Notes: a model not told the origin generated them from the sequence alone. A DNA stretch of 64,000 nt from Ructibacterium gallinarum (GCF_014982785.1 NZ_JADCKB010000005.1:1-64000); one strand, 5' to 3'. Positions 52,101 to 61,353 are shown, numbered from the stretch's first letter. A program made the numbers and translations.

Positions 52101-53715
52101 TGCTGTCTTTTGCGGTAAGCGAAACTGTAACTGATTCTTCATATGCTCCGGCTGGGTGAAAAGCCTCTATGCTATAATTGTCCGTTTCGGTAAAAAGGTA
52201 ATGATAACTGTGTACCTCACTATAAATCCCGTCGTATTTTGCTACAGTACGAAGGGTACATGTTTGCTGCACTGTAATAGGCTTGGTGTAACGGATTCCA
52301 GCCACTCTTGGGTCAGAACCATCCATGGTATAATAAATTTCTGCATTTTGAGTCTTGCTTTTCAGAGTGACATCTACCGGTTCCTGTGGCAGCTGCGGCA
52401 CAGGATTTGCTTCTGCGGGGGCAGGCTGAATCCCTAGCTGATAAATAGCAGCTGGACTCAAATCTTCCCCTTTTTTTGTTATCAGCCGCACGGTTTCTGT
52501 CGTTGCAATGTCAATATACCCTAAAACCTTGCTCACCTTACACCACTGTGTAGAAGGATCATCTCCTTCCGCTACAGCCTCCTCAGGCAGGGAAAGAGAA
52601 TACGTATAATATACATCGCTATCATCCGCAATTCCCATAGGAGTCGTTCCGTCATCTACATAAACCCGAAAGCCATCATTTGTTTCATAAATATTAGGTA
52701 CGGATTTCATTCCCTCAGCATCAAAATACAATACAGGTATGGACGGAATCATCTGATACTGGTAAATCGCCGTCATGCTTTGCTGATTGTCAGAAAGTCG
52801 CTTTGCATAACAATATAAAACTGTAGATTTATCTATCGGAATAGGCTGGGTATAAAGCTGATAATCTTCCGTCTGCGGATCTTGTGCTGTGGTATAATAA
52901 ATTTCACAGCCATCCTCTGCCTGTAATTCGACCTGAACGGGATTACTATAACTTCCTGAAGAAGGATCCGCCTTCGGAACAGCTGGACGCTGTTTTGCCT
53001 TAATATTAATCTGGTGTCTGCCGCCATTGAGTGCATCAACATCAAATACAGGCGAATATCCCTCTACGTCTTTGGCTAAAAGCTCAAGTGTATAGGGGTC
53101 ATTATTTTGATAAACTGAAATAAAAACTTCAGATGTGCCAGTTTTTACTGGACGCAATGGAAGCGCACACAAATCATACCACGGCGTTTCCTTTTCAGGC
53201 AACCAGCTCCCGCTAAATAATACCGTGATATAAGCAGTTTGATAAAGTATGCCATCAATATTTTCTGTCCCTGCTCCATGCGCATGCACATAATATCCAA
53301 CTTCTACATCCACATTTCCGGGATTTTCTCCCTCTTCTGAACTATTTGCTTTCTGCGGAATCTGATAATCAATTGGTTTTTGCGTGTCCTCTCCCGCAAA
53401 TGTAAAATAGGCAGGGTCATAATAAAATTTAACCGTATAACCATTCATATCATACTGCGGTTCTTTATGTTCCCCTGTCCCACTGTCATAGTCTCCTTTA
53501 TTCGGATCATCTACCGCCAAATACAGACGGAATTCGTCTCCAAGCGAAAGTTCACTGACAACTGGGGCATCCGCTTCCGGATTTTCCTGTGCATGCAAAT
53601 ACACTTTTCTGGAGGATTTCTCCGTATCTGCTCCAAAAACCATCATATTTGGCACCATTGTTATCATCATAAACAATGTCATCCATATGGCAGTCCATCG
53701 TTTTCCTCTTATCAT
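49168..53715 (-). CDS. Giant secreted protein with chitobiase-like repeats and SLH anchor
   Basis: A 1515-residue surface protein. It has a signal peptide (about 1-28) and a cohesin-like beta domain (about 33-245). About eleven CHB_HEX (chitobiase/beta-hexosaminidase C-terminal) type repeats (about 250-1260) are marked by IYYTMDGSDP-like strands. A poly-Gly linker (about 1270) leads to three SLH modules (about 1300-1500), e.g. FPDVNNLRWSVTEIEYLAQQKV. The last repeat carries a four-cysteine insert (CGTCDMCKAGNPSEC, about 1235-1249), unusual in a secreted Firmicute protein. There is no catalytic domain, so it is probably a long stalk or adhesin. Ribosome site GGAGGG precedes the ATG. Confidence 0.85.
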   Translation of the reverse strand: MIRGKRWTAIWMTLFMMITMVPNMMVFGADTEKSSRKVYLHAQENPEADAPVVSELSLGDEFRLYLAVDDPNKGDYDSGTGEHKEPQYDMNGYTVKFYYDPAYFTFAGEDTQKPIDYQIPQKANSSEEGENPGNVDVEVGYYVHAHGAGTENIDGILYQTAYITVLFSGSWLPEKETPWYDLCALPLRPVKTGTSEVFISVYQNNDPYTLELLAKDVEGYSPVFDVDALNGGRHQINIKAKQRPAVPKADPSSGSYSNPVQVELQAEDGCEIYYTTAQDPQTEDYQLYTQPIPIDKSTVLYCYAKRLSDNQQSMTAIYQYQMIPSIPVLYFDAEGMKSVPNIYETNDGFRVYVDDGTTPMGIADDSDVYYTYSLSLPEEAVAEGDDPSTQWCKVSKVLGYIDIATTETVRLITKKGEDLSPAAIYQLGIQPAPAEANPVPQLPQEPVDVTLKSKTQNAEIYYTMDGSDPRVAGIRYTKPITVQQTCTLRTVAKYDGIYSEVHSYHYLFTETDNYSIEAFHPAGAYEESVTVSLTAKDSSKKIYYTMDGSEPNVQLGNLYQDGEIFQITSDTVIKAVCVDEDGRSGQIYTFEYKIKPAAPVFAPESMQFTNSGTVSVFMPIIKEGYSLYYTLDGSVPTTESLKAEGGSVDITVTQYTKISAVVIKDDAVYSDVVTQVYDVVRSRPAKPVLTPVPGIYTVKNDDPITVTFMPTANSVKIYYTMAAVGDANYPPVDPTPGSEETQLYQPGDVIEVKGDVLIKAVAENSLGIRSDLGLFHYMAVPEAPTAPDSCIIDSAAFMIPIQSIDGALVTYSLGGAENQVQLLGINQFYVDAQTGNAYADREKTKLLCENTQSMTTDPITLSLFCELNGVQSSTNAYTYVVQENAVAPPYTDQPSGTYPQEAVDAENHLLKIKAGCLDAGAEIEYSIGGEWLSYQGDILLSDDSVLRLRSRKNGAISETVSYVYTFVPMMPVISQASGTYSDTVRLTLAMPDSAPSDRTYYIYYRRNGDAQDVRYTGGEIEIDHSMSLKAFAVEDTTGKLSPNAIASYIIDKSDTQSGTVYVASPYDLVRRMDISVLDEQPYAEGIRLLSDRPSNDIYYTYTYTSRQGIVYTTDALLYNSMPILPTGNMKDLSITAWLTDENGMEIPQSRQTFFYEFLDLGVPKTSLEIQDIYAVNTGTDYTIENDWPEDENTFIYYTLDGSDPSDKNTARQLYQGETLSINKDTNVKTVYYNVCGTCDMCKAGNPSECRQAVYGRINSKTFSIKINRVSGGGGGGGVGLPTRPTEQTETLPKYTKDIFGKEHPTHISYITGYPDGSVRADGRISREEIAAILYRIKDKSYDAPFETTGTVFPDVNNLRWSVTEIEYLAQQKVILGYPDGTYQPEGELTRAEFAALIRRFANLDQPEGENPFPDVASEFWATQDITALYEAGLIDGYEDGSFRPEIPISRAEVMSIVNRILGRNPDDEYVKTLEVNPYSDLTSDKWYYTIVLEATITHDYTLNDAGVEYVWKNWK

Positions 53716-53770
53716 TTTTATACCCTCCTGTAAAATTCTGTCTGTTATTTCCGTCTTTTTAGAAGACCCT

Positions 53771-53836
53771 CTGTCCTCCTGTCAATGCATAAAAACTATG
53801 CATTGACAGGAGGACAGAACGGTTTTCCCGTTCTGT
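53771..53836. repeat. Perfect 20-bp palindrome plus second hairpin between two surface-protein genes
   Basis: Arms 53771-53790 and 53798-53817 are perfect 20-bp inverted repeats around a 7-bp loop. A second 9-bp perfect hairpin (53814-53822 and 53828-53836) overlaps the first by ACAG. They lie between the dockerin-protein stop and the next start. Neither has a proper T-run on the minus strand, so they are poor intrinsic terminators. A processing or stability element, or a REP/MITE-like sequence, is possible. Confidence 0.7.
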
Positions 53837-53846
53837 CTCTCTGGCT

Positions 53847-56798
53847 CTATTTCCCCCAGGAAACCAAAACCATTGCTACATCTGTTGAATCAATCACTCC
53901 ATCACGGTTTAAGTCATATCGGAGGATATCCTTCCCTTCTGCCTTTGCTTGTCCAAAATACGATACCACTGCCGAAAGGTCATACAGGTTGATGTTGTTA
54001 TCCATCACTATATCTCCCGCCAGGAAAGTCACCGTCTTTTCTACCTCATCTACCACGACTGCCGCCGTATCCTTCGCATTATTCCACACATTCATGGTCT
54101 TTGCATTTTCCATCAGTACACTCTGTCGGAATGTCCGGTATCCGGCTCCCTTTACCTCTACCGTATACCTTTCTCCCTTGTTTACACTTGCGGTCACTTC
54201 TGCATTTCCTGCCGTATATTCTTCTTCATCTGTTCCTATTTCAAACGTCTGTTTCGTACCGTCTGCTCCAGTAACCGTAACCGTAAAGCCATTGTCTGCC
54301 GCCGTGTTCCCCTCGGCTATGTTATGGTTAAAGGCCAGTGCTACTGTCAGCTCTGTCTGCTCCTTGCTGACCGTAATGTCCAGTTCCGCCGTATCTGCTT
54401 CATTATTTACCACCAAATTCTCTCCGTCGGTGCTTCCCTGTTTCACACTGATATTCGATACGGTTACTTTGCCTGTTCCATATCCTCCTACGGTCAAGGT
54501 ACCAAGCAGTATGCTCTCTCCGCTTAACCCCTTTGTGCCATCATTGGCATACAGGAGATATTTTCCTCCCGCCTGCTCTGCCACTGTCCAATCTGCATTT
54601 GCAGCTTCAAACCCGGCAATAGCAAGTTCTTCACCGGAAAGCGTAAAGGTCATTTCAGCAGTAACCAAATTCTCAATTTCTGCCGTAGTACCATCTTTGT
54701 CACCATCCAAATACACCTGTACTTGGTTTCCGTTCTGTACCAAGCGAATCTTGGCTTCAATCAGCGTAACTACCTGGGTCATTGCTTCATTCTTATAATA
54801 GTTATCCATAGTTACATTACCGTTAATCAGCTGTGTGAAATCAGGCGTTTCTGATCCCCAGTAATTGGACGAAACGTCCAAAACACCTTCATAACCATAA
54901 TAACCATCTTTATACTCCAAATTTAACGGCACAACCCAACTGGGTGTATCCGTAACAGCAAACTTATTGCCGCTGATAGTAATGTTTTGTGATTTCACCG
55001 TATTGCTGTGATCCGGGCGAATTTCAAGTGCGCCGCTCTGCTGGAATGTATTTTCCTCGATCACAGCGCCATTGACTCCTAAAAGACGGAAACCATACAG
55101 ACCATTAGAAACAACATTGTGGCTTAAGGCAACATCCGTTCCATTTGGATTGATATGAACCGAAGTTTCAAAATTCTCAAAGGTACAATCTTGTACTGTA
55201 ATTCCGCTAAAACCACCGGAATTGGTTACAATACCTTTATACCGGCCGCTGATCCCTGTCGTTTCCGGAGCGGTAAAGTCACAGTTTTTTATACAGGTAT
55301 TGTCTACGATATTTACCGCAATGCTTAATGGATTTTCATCATAATCACTTTTAACCGCCTGCTCTGTAAACTCAAAATTATCAATGGTCACATCATCTGC
55401 ATTGATAAATATATAACCTTTGAAGACGACGCCTTCTTCTCCCTGCAAGGTAATCGGCTTATTAATCTCAAAAGGCCCTGTATATTCTCCTGCTTTTAAC
55501 GTCACCGTTTCACCTGCACCGGCATCCTCAACGGCATCTTCAAGAGAAGTGTAATAATACACAACACCGCCCAGCTTTTCACTATATGCTACTACATCAT
55601 CCTGAGAAGCAGAAACGGGTGTTACCACTCCGCTTTCGGTGTCATATTTTGCGGCAGGAGAAACATATGCACTGACATCACTGCTATAGGTCCCTCCTAT
55701 GATAGAAGGGGTCCCCAATCCTTCATCGGCAGCAACTGCCTTTTTACCCTCCGGACAGGTAAAGGTTCCGCCAGTAAAGCAAACACTTGCCGGTCTTTTC
55801 AAGCCGCCGTCCGCACTGTTTCCAACCAATACGGCGTTATTCACCTTGGATTCAAAGGTTCCTTCAGATACCACCGCTTTTGCGCCGCCAAATTCTCCCG
55901 CTACATATAAAGCATAAAAAACGTTGTTATGCCCTTTTGGACACTGCTGCGTAGTAAAGGAACCATTTCTGATTTCTCCATAACCACCCGCAATGGCCAA
56001 GCCTCCCTGAGAACCGATAACGGTGGCGTCATTGACAATCATGGTGCCCGATGAATTCCGTACGCAGTAAGCATAGTACTTACCGCTGCATTCTGCGTGG
56101 GAACAAGAACTGGAGAAGAAAGTACCTCCATTGATGGTTGTCAGCCCTGGTTCCCCATTGGGACCATCCGCACTGTTAAGTGCAAAACCTTTGGCATCGA
56201 CATAACCATCGTTAAAGGTAAGGGTACCTCCCAAATTGTTAAAAATGCAACTGCTTATATCCTGCCCGTCTGCCTGAATATCATGGATCTTTGCAGCACT
56301 ATACGTTCCGCTCTCTACGGTCAAAGTACCATAGTTTTTTATAAAAGACGTATTGGCTATGATCTCACCGTCGCCAACACTGTCCCGCAGGGTCAGGTCA
56401 CCATAGTTGAACAACATATAGCGATTTTGATTTTCGGGACACACCTGGGTAATAGTGTGCCCTGCCATATCCAAATCAATGGAAAAGCCCGCAGGGATAT
56501 CCACGCTAATATTTCCGCTATAATCATTGGCAAATTGAAAATATACCGTATCCGCCGGTGCTGTTCCCTGAAGGAAAGCGGCCAGCGCAGCCTGATTTTC
56601 TTCATCGCAGGTCAGCAGATAAGGATCCTCTGCACTTCCCGTACCGGTAAATCCTTCGCTCTGCAACACAATATTATCCTGTACTGTCGCAACCACTGTT
56701 TGCTCATCTGACGCCATTACAGGCATCGCTGTTACTGTAACTACCATAGCTACTGCCGCTGCCGCTGATAGCAGTTTTCTAAACTTGTTGTTATACAT
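53847..56798 (-). CDS. Secreted beta-helix protein with cohesin-like domain and C-terminal dockerin
   Basis: A 983-residue secreted protein. It has a signal peptide (about 1-29), a first parallel beta-helix region (about 70-400) and a second right-handed beta-helix (about 420-690, NNVFQ/NISGNKF-type repeats). A cohesin-like beta domain (about 700-830), an Ig-like region (about 835-920) and a type I dockerin-like module (about 925-983) follow. The dockerin carries two Ca-binding loops, GDIVMDNNINLYD and YDLNRDGVIDSTD. No enzyme domain is certain, though beta-helices can be lyases. It is flanked by SLH proteins, one with a cohesin-like domain that could bind the dockerin. Confidence 0.82.
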   Translation of the reverse strand: MYNNKFRKLLSAAAAVAMVVTVTAMPVMASDEQTVVATVQDNIVLQSEGFTGTGSAEDPYLLTCDEENQAALAAFLQGTAPADTVYFQFANDYSGNISVDIPAGFSIDLDMAGHTITQVCPENQNRYMLFNYGDLTLRDSVGDGEIIANTSFIKNYGTLTVESGTYSAAKIHDIQADGQDISSCIFNNLGGTLTFNDGYVDAKGFALNSADGPNGEPGLTTINGGTFFSSSCSHAECSGKYYAYCVRNSSGTMIVNDATVIGSQGGLAIAGGYGEIRNGSFTTQQCPKGHNNVFYALYVAGEFGGAKAVVSEGTFESKVNNAVLVGNSADGGLKRPASVCFTGGTFTCPEGKKAVAADEGLGTPSIIGGTYSSDVSAYVSPAAKYDTESGVVTPVSASQDDVVAYSEKLGGVVYYYTSLEDAVEDAGAGETVTLKAGEYTGPFEINKPITLQGEEGVVFKGYIFINADDVTIDNFEFTEQAVKSDYDENPLSIAVNIVDNTCIKNCDFTAPETTGISGRYKGIVTNSGGFSGITVQDCTFENFETSVHINPNGTDVALSHNVVSNGLYGFRLLGVNGAVIEENTFQQSGALEIRPDHSNTVKSQNITISGNKFAVTDTPSWVVPLNLEYKDGYYGYEGVLDVSSNYWGSETPDFTQLINGNVTMDNYYKNEAMTQVVTLIEAKIRLVQNGNQVQVYLDGDKDGTTAEIENLVTAEMTFTLSGEELAIAGFEAANADWTVAEQAGGKYLLYANDGTKGLSGESILLGTLTVGGYGTGKVTVSNISVKQGSTDGENLVVNNEADTAELDITVSKEQTELTVALAFNHNIAEGNTAADNGFTVTVTGADGTKQTFEIGTDEEEYTAGNAEVTASVNKGERYTVEVKGAGYRTFRQSVLMENAKTMNVWNNAKDTAAVVVDEVEKTVTFLAGDIVMDNNINLYDLSAVVSYFGQAKAEGKDILRYDLNRDGVIDSTDVAMVLVSWGK

Positions 56799-56868
56799 AA
56801 TAACACCCCTTAATATAATATGTTAATATAATATATTTCTTTATAATATGTTTCTTTTGCAATATTAA

Positions 56869-58884
56869 TCAATTCATCAGCGCTAACAATCTCGCGCACA
56901 TTACAGCGACTTCGGCGCGAGTGGCATTTCCAAGAGGATTCACATTTCCGTCACTGCCCTGAATGACACCTTGGCTTACCATGGAGGCCATGCCTGCACG
57001 CGCATAATCTGAAACAGCCTCCCTATCCGCAAATTGATCCAACACAGAAAGGTCATCTGTTTCTTCAATATATCCCCGGTTTAAAAATGCGCGGTATGCC
57101 AAAATAATCAAGTCTTGTCGGGTAATGCTATCCTCCGGCATAAAGTAACTTCCGTCTCCTTGTGCAACCCCTGCAGCTTTTGCACTACCGACAGCGTCAT
57201 AATAATAGCTGTCAGTAGGAACATCTACAAAATTCTCTGTGAACACATCTTCAATATTTAACATCCGTGTTAAAATTAAAATAAAATCACAACGTTTGAT
57301 CTGTTCTCCCGGAGCAAATTCGCTTGCACTGATCCCCTTAATAATACCTGCCTGATTCAGCTGAAGTATTGCGTCAGCAGCCCATTCATAACCCACCAGA
57401 TCAGAAAATCCTGCCGCAGTGTTATTTTCACCTCCACTTTGTGGGTTTCCTCCTGTATTTCCGCCGCTGATTCCGCCGCCGATTCCAGCGCCGCCGGTGC
57501 CGCCTATGCCACCTGAAGATGTTCCCCCGCCGGAGCCAGTGCCGCCTGTGTTATTATTACTTGCAGTTTTTGCGCTGATGATTTCTGTGCGTTCTCCTTC
57601 GCCCTGATCATTTACCGCAGACATTGCAAGATAGTAAAGCATGTTTGCGCTGAGTCCGGTAATTTCAGCAGAAACAGCTGCTCCGTCTTCTATCGTCAAA
57701 ACTTTATCCAAATTATTTTGATCGGTTCCGTAATAAATGCGATATCCGTTAACGGCTGACCCGCCTTCCTGTTCCGGCTTTTCCCATTTCACCGAGATTT
57801 TTCTGGATCCGCCCTGTGCCGAGAAAGCAAGGCATACCCCCGGTTTGGCTGTATTTTCAAAACGATCTCCAAACACTTCCCGGTCAAACTTGTCCGTAAC
57901 GCCGTCACGGTTAAAATCAGTGGCCAAAGATGAAAGTTCTGCATCCTGTTCTGCTTCCAAAAAACTCTCAAAATCTTGTTGGGTCACTGCTCCGTCGCCG
58001 TCTACATCTCCCGGTATAAACTGCGATGTGGTAATCACCAACGGTTCATCAAAGCTGACTCCACTTACCTGATAGCTGATATATCCCAAGCCTTGCAAGG
58101 AAACAGTATATGTATCTTTAATCAGAATATTATCCACTTGAAAAGTAGGAATGGTCTGTGTCGCGTCCCGATGGCCGCCCTTCGATAAAGGAATATTGTT
58201 TAAATCAGTACAAAATACGTAATTAGGGATATTTTCTGCCGTCAAAGTCAAGGTTATGCCGGTAGAAGCATATGCACCATCCTGCTGAACTGCCGCAAAA
58301 TCAGTAACATCATCTAACCTGAACTTCACCGAGGTCTGCACACTTTCATGACTGGTGTCGCTAGCCTTTGCCTCAACAACAGCATTTTCTTTAGGATATA
58401 CCTTTTCGCCCGAAATCACATCACCTATCATACAATACGTAGCCGTCAGGTCTTCCAAGGAAACTCTGACATCCGCCCCAGGTTCTCCCTCAAATGTAAG
58501 AGTCACCAAATCCGTCAGGCCTTCCAAATCCATCCCGTCTAAATTGATCATTGAAATACGTACAATTCCTGTAGCATTTGCCTCTGCGCCATTAGGAAGT
58601 ACGTTAAGCACCTTTGGAACTTCTCCTTCTGTATTAGCATGACATACAATGGACTTATACCTAACATTTCCTGTAAATGTCAATACTATCTGAATTTGGT
58701 ACACCTTTTCCTGTATACCATCAAGACTAACCTTTATCTTGCTTTCCCCTTCCAAGGTGGTTAAATCTGACTCTGTTACATCCTCTAAAATAAAATCTGC
58801 CTGATTTTCTGCAGCCCAAACTGGTGGAAGCAAAGAAACCATCATGACAACGGCAATCCATATTGCCATTACTGACTTTTTCAA
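56869..58884 (-). CDS. SLH-anchored scaffold with cohesin-like, dockerin-like and Fn3 domains
   Basis: A 671-residue secreted protein. It has a signal peptide (about 1-24), a cohesin-like domain (about 27-165) and a second beta region (about 175-285). A dockerin-like EF-hand pair (FIPGDVDGDGAVTQQD and DFNRDGVTDKFDREVFG, about 290-345) is followed by an Fn3 domain (about 355-445), a long Gly/Ser linker (about 450-490) and three SLH modules (about 495-671). The start is TTG at 58884, with AGGAGG eight bases upstream; GTG directly before it is the alternative. The architecture is that of a small wall-bound scaffold. It is the first gene of the 59-49 kb cluster. Confidence 0.85.
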   Translation of the reverse strand: MKKSVMAIWIAVVMMVSLLPPVWAAENQADFILEDVTESDLTTLEGESKIKVSLDGIQEKVYQIQIVLTFTGNVRYKSIVCHANTEGEVPKVLNVLPNGAEANATGIVRISMINLDGMDLEGLTDLVTLTFEGEPGADVRVSLEDLTATYCMIGDVISGEKVYPKENAVVEAKASDTSHESVQTSVKFRLDDVTDFAAVQQDGAYASTGITLTLTAENIPNYVFCTDLNNIPLSKGGHRDATQTIPTFQVDNILIKDTYTVSLQGLGYISYQVSGVSFDEPLVITTSQFIPGDVDGDGAVTQQDFESFLEAEQDAELSSLATDFNRDGVTDKFDREVFGDRFENTAKPGVCLAFSAQGGSRKISVKWEKPEQEGGSAVNGYRIYYGTDQNNLDKVLTIEDGAAVSAEITGLSANMLYYLAMSAVNDQGEGERTEIISAKTASNNNTGGTGSGGGTSSGGIGGTGGAGIGGGISGGNTGGNPQSGGENNTAAGFSDLVGYEWAADAILQLNQAGIIKGISASEFAPGEQIKRCDFILILTRMLNIEDVFTENFVDVPTDSYYYDAVGSAKAAGVAQGDGSYFMPEDSITRQDLIILAYRAFLNRGYIEETDDLSVLDQFADREAVSDYARAGMASMVSQGVIQGSDGNVNPLGNATRAEVAVMCARLLALMN

Positions 58885-58983
58885 CACAAACCCCTCCTTA
58901 ATGATGCTTTTTCTTAGCATTGTTTCGCCATGTTGGAAATTTGTTTTATTTTCCTTTATTGGAAATATAATCTACCACTTTGT

Positions 58984-59011
58984 ATTATATCACATTATAC
59001 CGTAAAGTCAA
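58984..59011 (-). promoter_or_regulatory. Promoter of the SLH scaffold gene
   Basis: TTGACT (59006-59011) and TATAAT (58984-58989), 16-bp spacer, minus strand. The leader to the TTG start is about 95 nt without obvious structure. Confidence 0.65.
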
Positions 59012-59106
59012 TACACAATATCTCTTTTATCCTACTTTCATGCTATAATTTTTACCAAAAAGAATAACATATCTTTATTCCCAGAACATTTTGTTTGTAA
59101 AAAAAT

Positions 59107-59130
59107 AAGCGTATGAAACATCATACACTT
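59107..59130 (-). terminator. Terminator after the alcohol dehydrogenase gene
   Basis: A 10-bp stem (one G-U pair) with a 4-nt loop, followed on the minus strand by ATTTTTTTAC, about 30 bp beyond the stop. Confidence 0.85.
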
Positions 59131-59160
59131 ATTCTTTCTAATAACGGAAATCATGCGTGC

Positions 59161-60204
59161 TTATACGGCATGGATCCTCACCGCAGTTTTCATCACCCCG
59201 TCCTTTTTCTTTTCAAACAACTCATAGGCTTTTTCAATCTCATCAAACCGGAAAGTGTGTGTAATCAACGGCGTAGTATCAATTCTCCCCTGTGCGATTA
59301 AATTTAAAATTTCTTCGCAGTTACAACCGTCTACTCCGCCAGTCTTAAAAGTCAAGTTTTTCCCATACATATCAGGCAAAGGAAGTATCTGCGGTTTATC
59401 ATAAAGCGCTATCACCGTAACTATCGCATTCGGTCTTGCACATTCCCACGCCAAACGGAAAGATGCTTCTGTTCCTGCCGCTTCCAATACGACATCAGCA
59501 CCGCCGTGATCCCCTGCTGCCGCTGTGATCTCTTTTACCATTTCAGGTACAGCCGTAAACACGCCAGGATAATGCTCCTTAACAAACCGAATCCTGTTTT
59601 CATCTTTTTCACACACAATAATTTTTTTGGGATTTTTTTGCATGACACATAAAAGAGTGCAAATCCCCGTTGGTCCCGCACCAAGGATCAAGACGGCATC
59701 CTCACTTTTGATCTCCGAAATTTTAGTCGCCCAAAAGCCGGTTGCCAAAATATCCCCTACAAACAGCGCCTGTTCGTCCGACACGAAATCCGGAATCAAA
59801 TTCAGTCCCTGGTTGGCGTAAGGCACCCTGACATATTCGGCTTGTCCTCCATCAATTCTGCACCCTAGTGCCCAACCGCCGTTTGGGTCTGTACAGTTAT
59901 TGACATAACCGTTTTTACAGAAAAAACATTTTCCGCAAAAGGTTTCCACATTTACTGTAACCCTGTCGCCGGGTTTCACCTTTGTCACTGCCGCACCGAC
60001 TTCCTCAACAATACCCACCATTTCATGTCCCACCGTAACGCCAGGCACGGCACGCGGCACGGCTCCGTGTTTAATATGCAGGTCGCTGGAACAAATACTT
60101 GCCAAAGTCACTTTCACAATGGCGTCCTGTTCTTCTAACAGCTGCGGTCTGGGTTTTTCACGCATTTCAAACTTTCCTTTTTTGACATAGGTAAATGCTT
60201 TCAT
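59161..60204 (-). CDS. Zinc-dependent medium-chain alcohol dehydrogenase
   Basis: A 347-residue MDR-family enzyme. Catalytic zinc ligands are seen in ICSSDLHIKHG and GHEMVGIVEEVG, the structural zinc lobe in CGKCFFCKNGYVNNC (about 94-108) and the NAD-binding motif in LILGAGPTGI (about 172-181). The family covers threonine, sorbitol and butanediol dehydrogenases; the substrate here is not evident. ATG is preceded by AAGAGG. It lies 36 bp after tag but codes an unrelated function, so co-transcription is uncertain. Confidence 0.88.
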   Translation of the reverse strand: MKAFTYVKKGKFEMREKPRPQLLEEQDAIVKVTLASICSSDLHIKHGAVPRAVPGVTVGHEMVGIVEEVGAAVTKVKPGDRVTVNVETFCGKCFFCKNGYVNNCTDPNGGWALGCRIDGGQAEYVRVPYANQGLNLIPDFVSDEQALFVGDILATGFWATKISEIKSEDAVLILGAGPTGICTLLCVMQKNPKKIIVCEKDENRIRFVKEHYPGVFTAVPEMVKEITAAAGDHGGADVVLEAAGTEASFRLAWECARPNAIVTVIALYDKPQILPLPDMYGKNLTFKTGGVDGCNCEEILNLIAQGRIDTTPLITHTFRFDEIEKAYELFEKKKDGVMKTAVRIHAV

Positions 60205-60240
60205 ATTAAACCTCTTTTCCTTATAGCTTTTCTGAACAGT

Positions 60241-60783
60241 TCATTTTGTCTGGTACAAAAAGCATGTTTTTTCATGAGAATTCACAATGCCAACCGCCTG
60301 TAAATACGAATATACAATGGTTGTTCCCACAAATTTCATACCGCGTTTTATTAAGTCCGCAGAAATACGATCCGAAAGCTCGTTGTGGGTAAGATCCCGT
60401 TCAAAAATAGTTTCTCCATCCCAAAATTGTTTTAGATAGGCAATAAAACTCCCGTATTCATGGACCACAGCGTCAAAAATCACAGCATTATCCACTGCCG
60501 CCTTTATTTTTCTCCTATTGCGTATAATCCCCGGATCGCAGGCAAGCTTTTCCTGTTTTTCCGCGTCATAAGCCATGATCTTGGCTCTTTCAAAACCATC
60601 AAAGGCTCTGCGAAAGTTTTCACGTTTATTTAACACACACTCCCAAGATAAGCCTGCCTGAAAAGATTCCAGGATTAGCATTTCCAAAAGATATGTATCG
60701 TCAAACCGCGGCCTCCCCCACTCAGCATCGTGATACTGCATATACACTGGATTGTTTTCATTGCACCAAGCACACCGTTTCAT
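60241..60783 (-). CDS. tag: DNA-3-methyladenine glycosylase I
   Basis: A 180-residue base-excision repair enzyme that removes 3-methyladenine. The N-terminal MKRCAWCNENNPVYMQYHDAEWGRP with its zinc-binding Cys and the catalytic-region LILESFQAGLSWECVLNKRENFRRAF are characteristic, as are FVGTTIVYSYLQAVGIVNSH and the C-terminal His/Cys. ATG 60783 (site GGGAGTAGG) was chosen over an in-frame start overlapping the upstream gene. Confidence 0.95.
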   Translation of the reverse strand: MKRCAWCNENNPVYMQYHDAEWGRPRFDDTYLLEMLILESFQAGLSWECVLNKRENFRRAFDGFERAKIMAYDAEKQEKLACDPGIIRNRRKIKAAVDNAVIFDAVVHEYGSFIAYLKQFWDGETIFERDLTHNELSDRISADLIKRGMKFVGTTIVYSYLQAVGIVNSHEKTCFLYQTK

Positions 60784-60808
60784 TTTCCTACTCCCTGACA
60801 TATCAGTT

Positions 60809-61336
60809 TTATTCACTCACATACGCCAGCAGATTTTTCAGCGCATTTTTATCTGTAAAATCTCCTTCGGTATCGCACAAATCCAACAAAAGCTTTTCCA
60901 TCTCGGTAGGGTTTTCCTTACCGGATATGATTTTCTTCAATGTTTTTATCGCTGTTTTATGAACAAAGGAAAGTTCATTCATGAACATTCTGCCTGGGAA
61001 ATGATACACTTTGATTTTAGAAAGGCTGTCGCCTTTAAAGTTTTTTTCCGCCACCAATTTATCATAGTATTCCCGGCAAGTCACCGGGGTCAGCCCAGTC
61101 GTATACACAATCAGCTTTTTCCCTTCCAGCAAAGAAAGATGCTTGGTAATCAGCCCTACTCCCGCAATCGATTCCGCATACAATCCTCCACCGTAAATAA
61201 TGGTATCATACGGCAGCAAAACCTCTGCTTTCAGGTTTTTATTTTCTTTTATGTCACAGGAAAGCGATTCCGCAATCCACTGTGCATATTTTTTTGTGGC
61301 ACCGTATTTTGATTGATAAACTACCACTGCATTCAT
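60809..61336 (-). CDS. Flavodoxin-domain protein
   Basis: A 175-residue flavodoxin-fold protein of the type annotated as menaquinone-dependent protoporphyrinogen oxidase-like. The FMN phosphate loop is VVYQSKYGATKKYAQWIAE (about 5-23) and the middle strand YDTIIYGGGLYAESIAG (about 44-60). There are no heme genes nearby, so an electron-transfer role is more cautious. It precedes tag with a short gap. Confidence 0.85.
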   Translation of the reverse strand: MNAVVVYQSKYGATKKYAQWIAESLSCDIKENKNLKAEVLLPYDTIIYGGGLYAESIAGVGLITKHLSLLEGKKLIVYTTGLTPVTCREYYDKLVAEKNFKGDSLSKIKVYHFPGRMFMNELSFVHKTAIKTLKKIISGKENPTEMEKLLLDLCDTEGDFTDKNALKNLLAYVSE

Positions 61337-61353
61337 ATTTTCCCCTTCTTTCT

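Noticed and set aside
53785-54798. 337-codon plus-strand open frame opposite the dockerin-protein gene
   Set aside because: It lies antisense within a well-supported coding region (beta-rich secreted protein with dockerin), has low-complexity Ser/Pro/Phe composition and no ribosome site; it is a shadow of the real gene.
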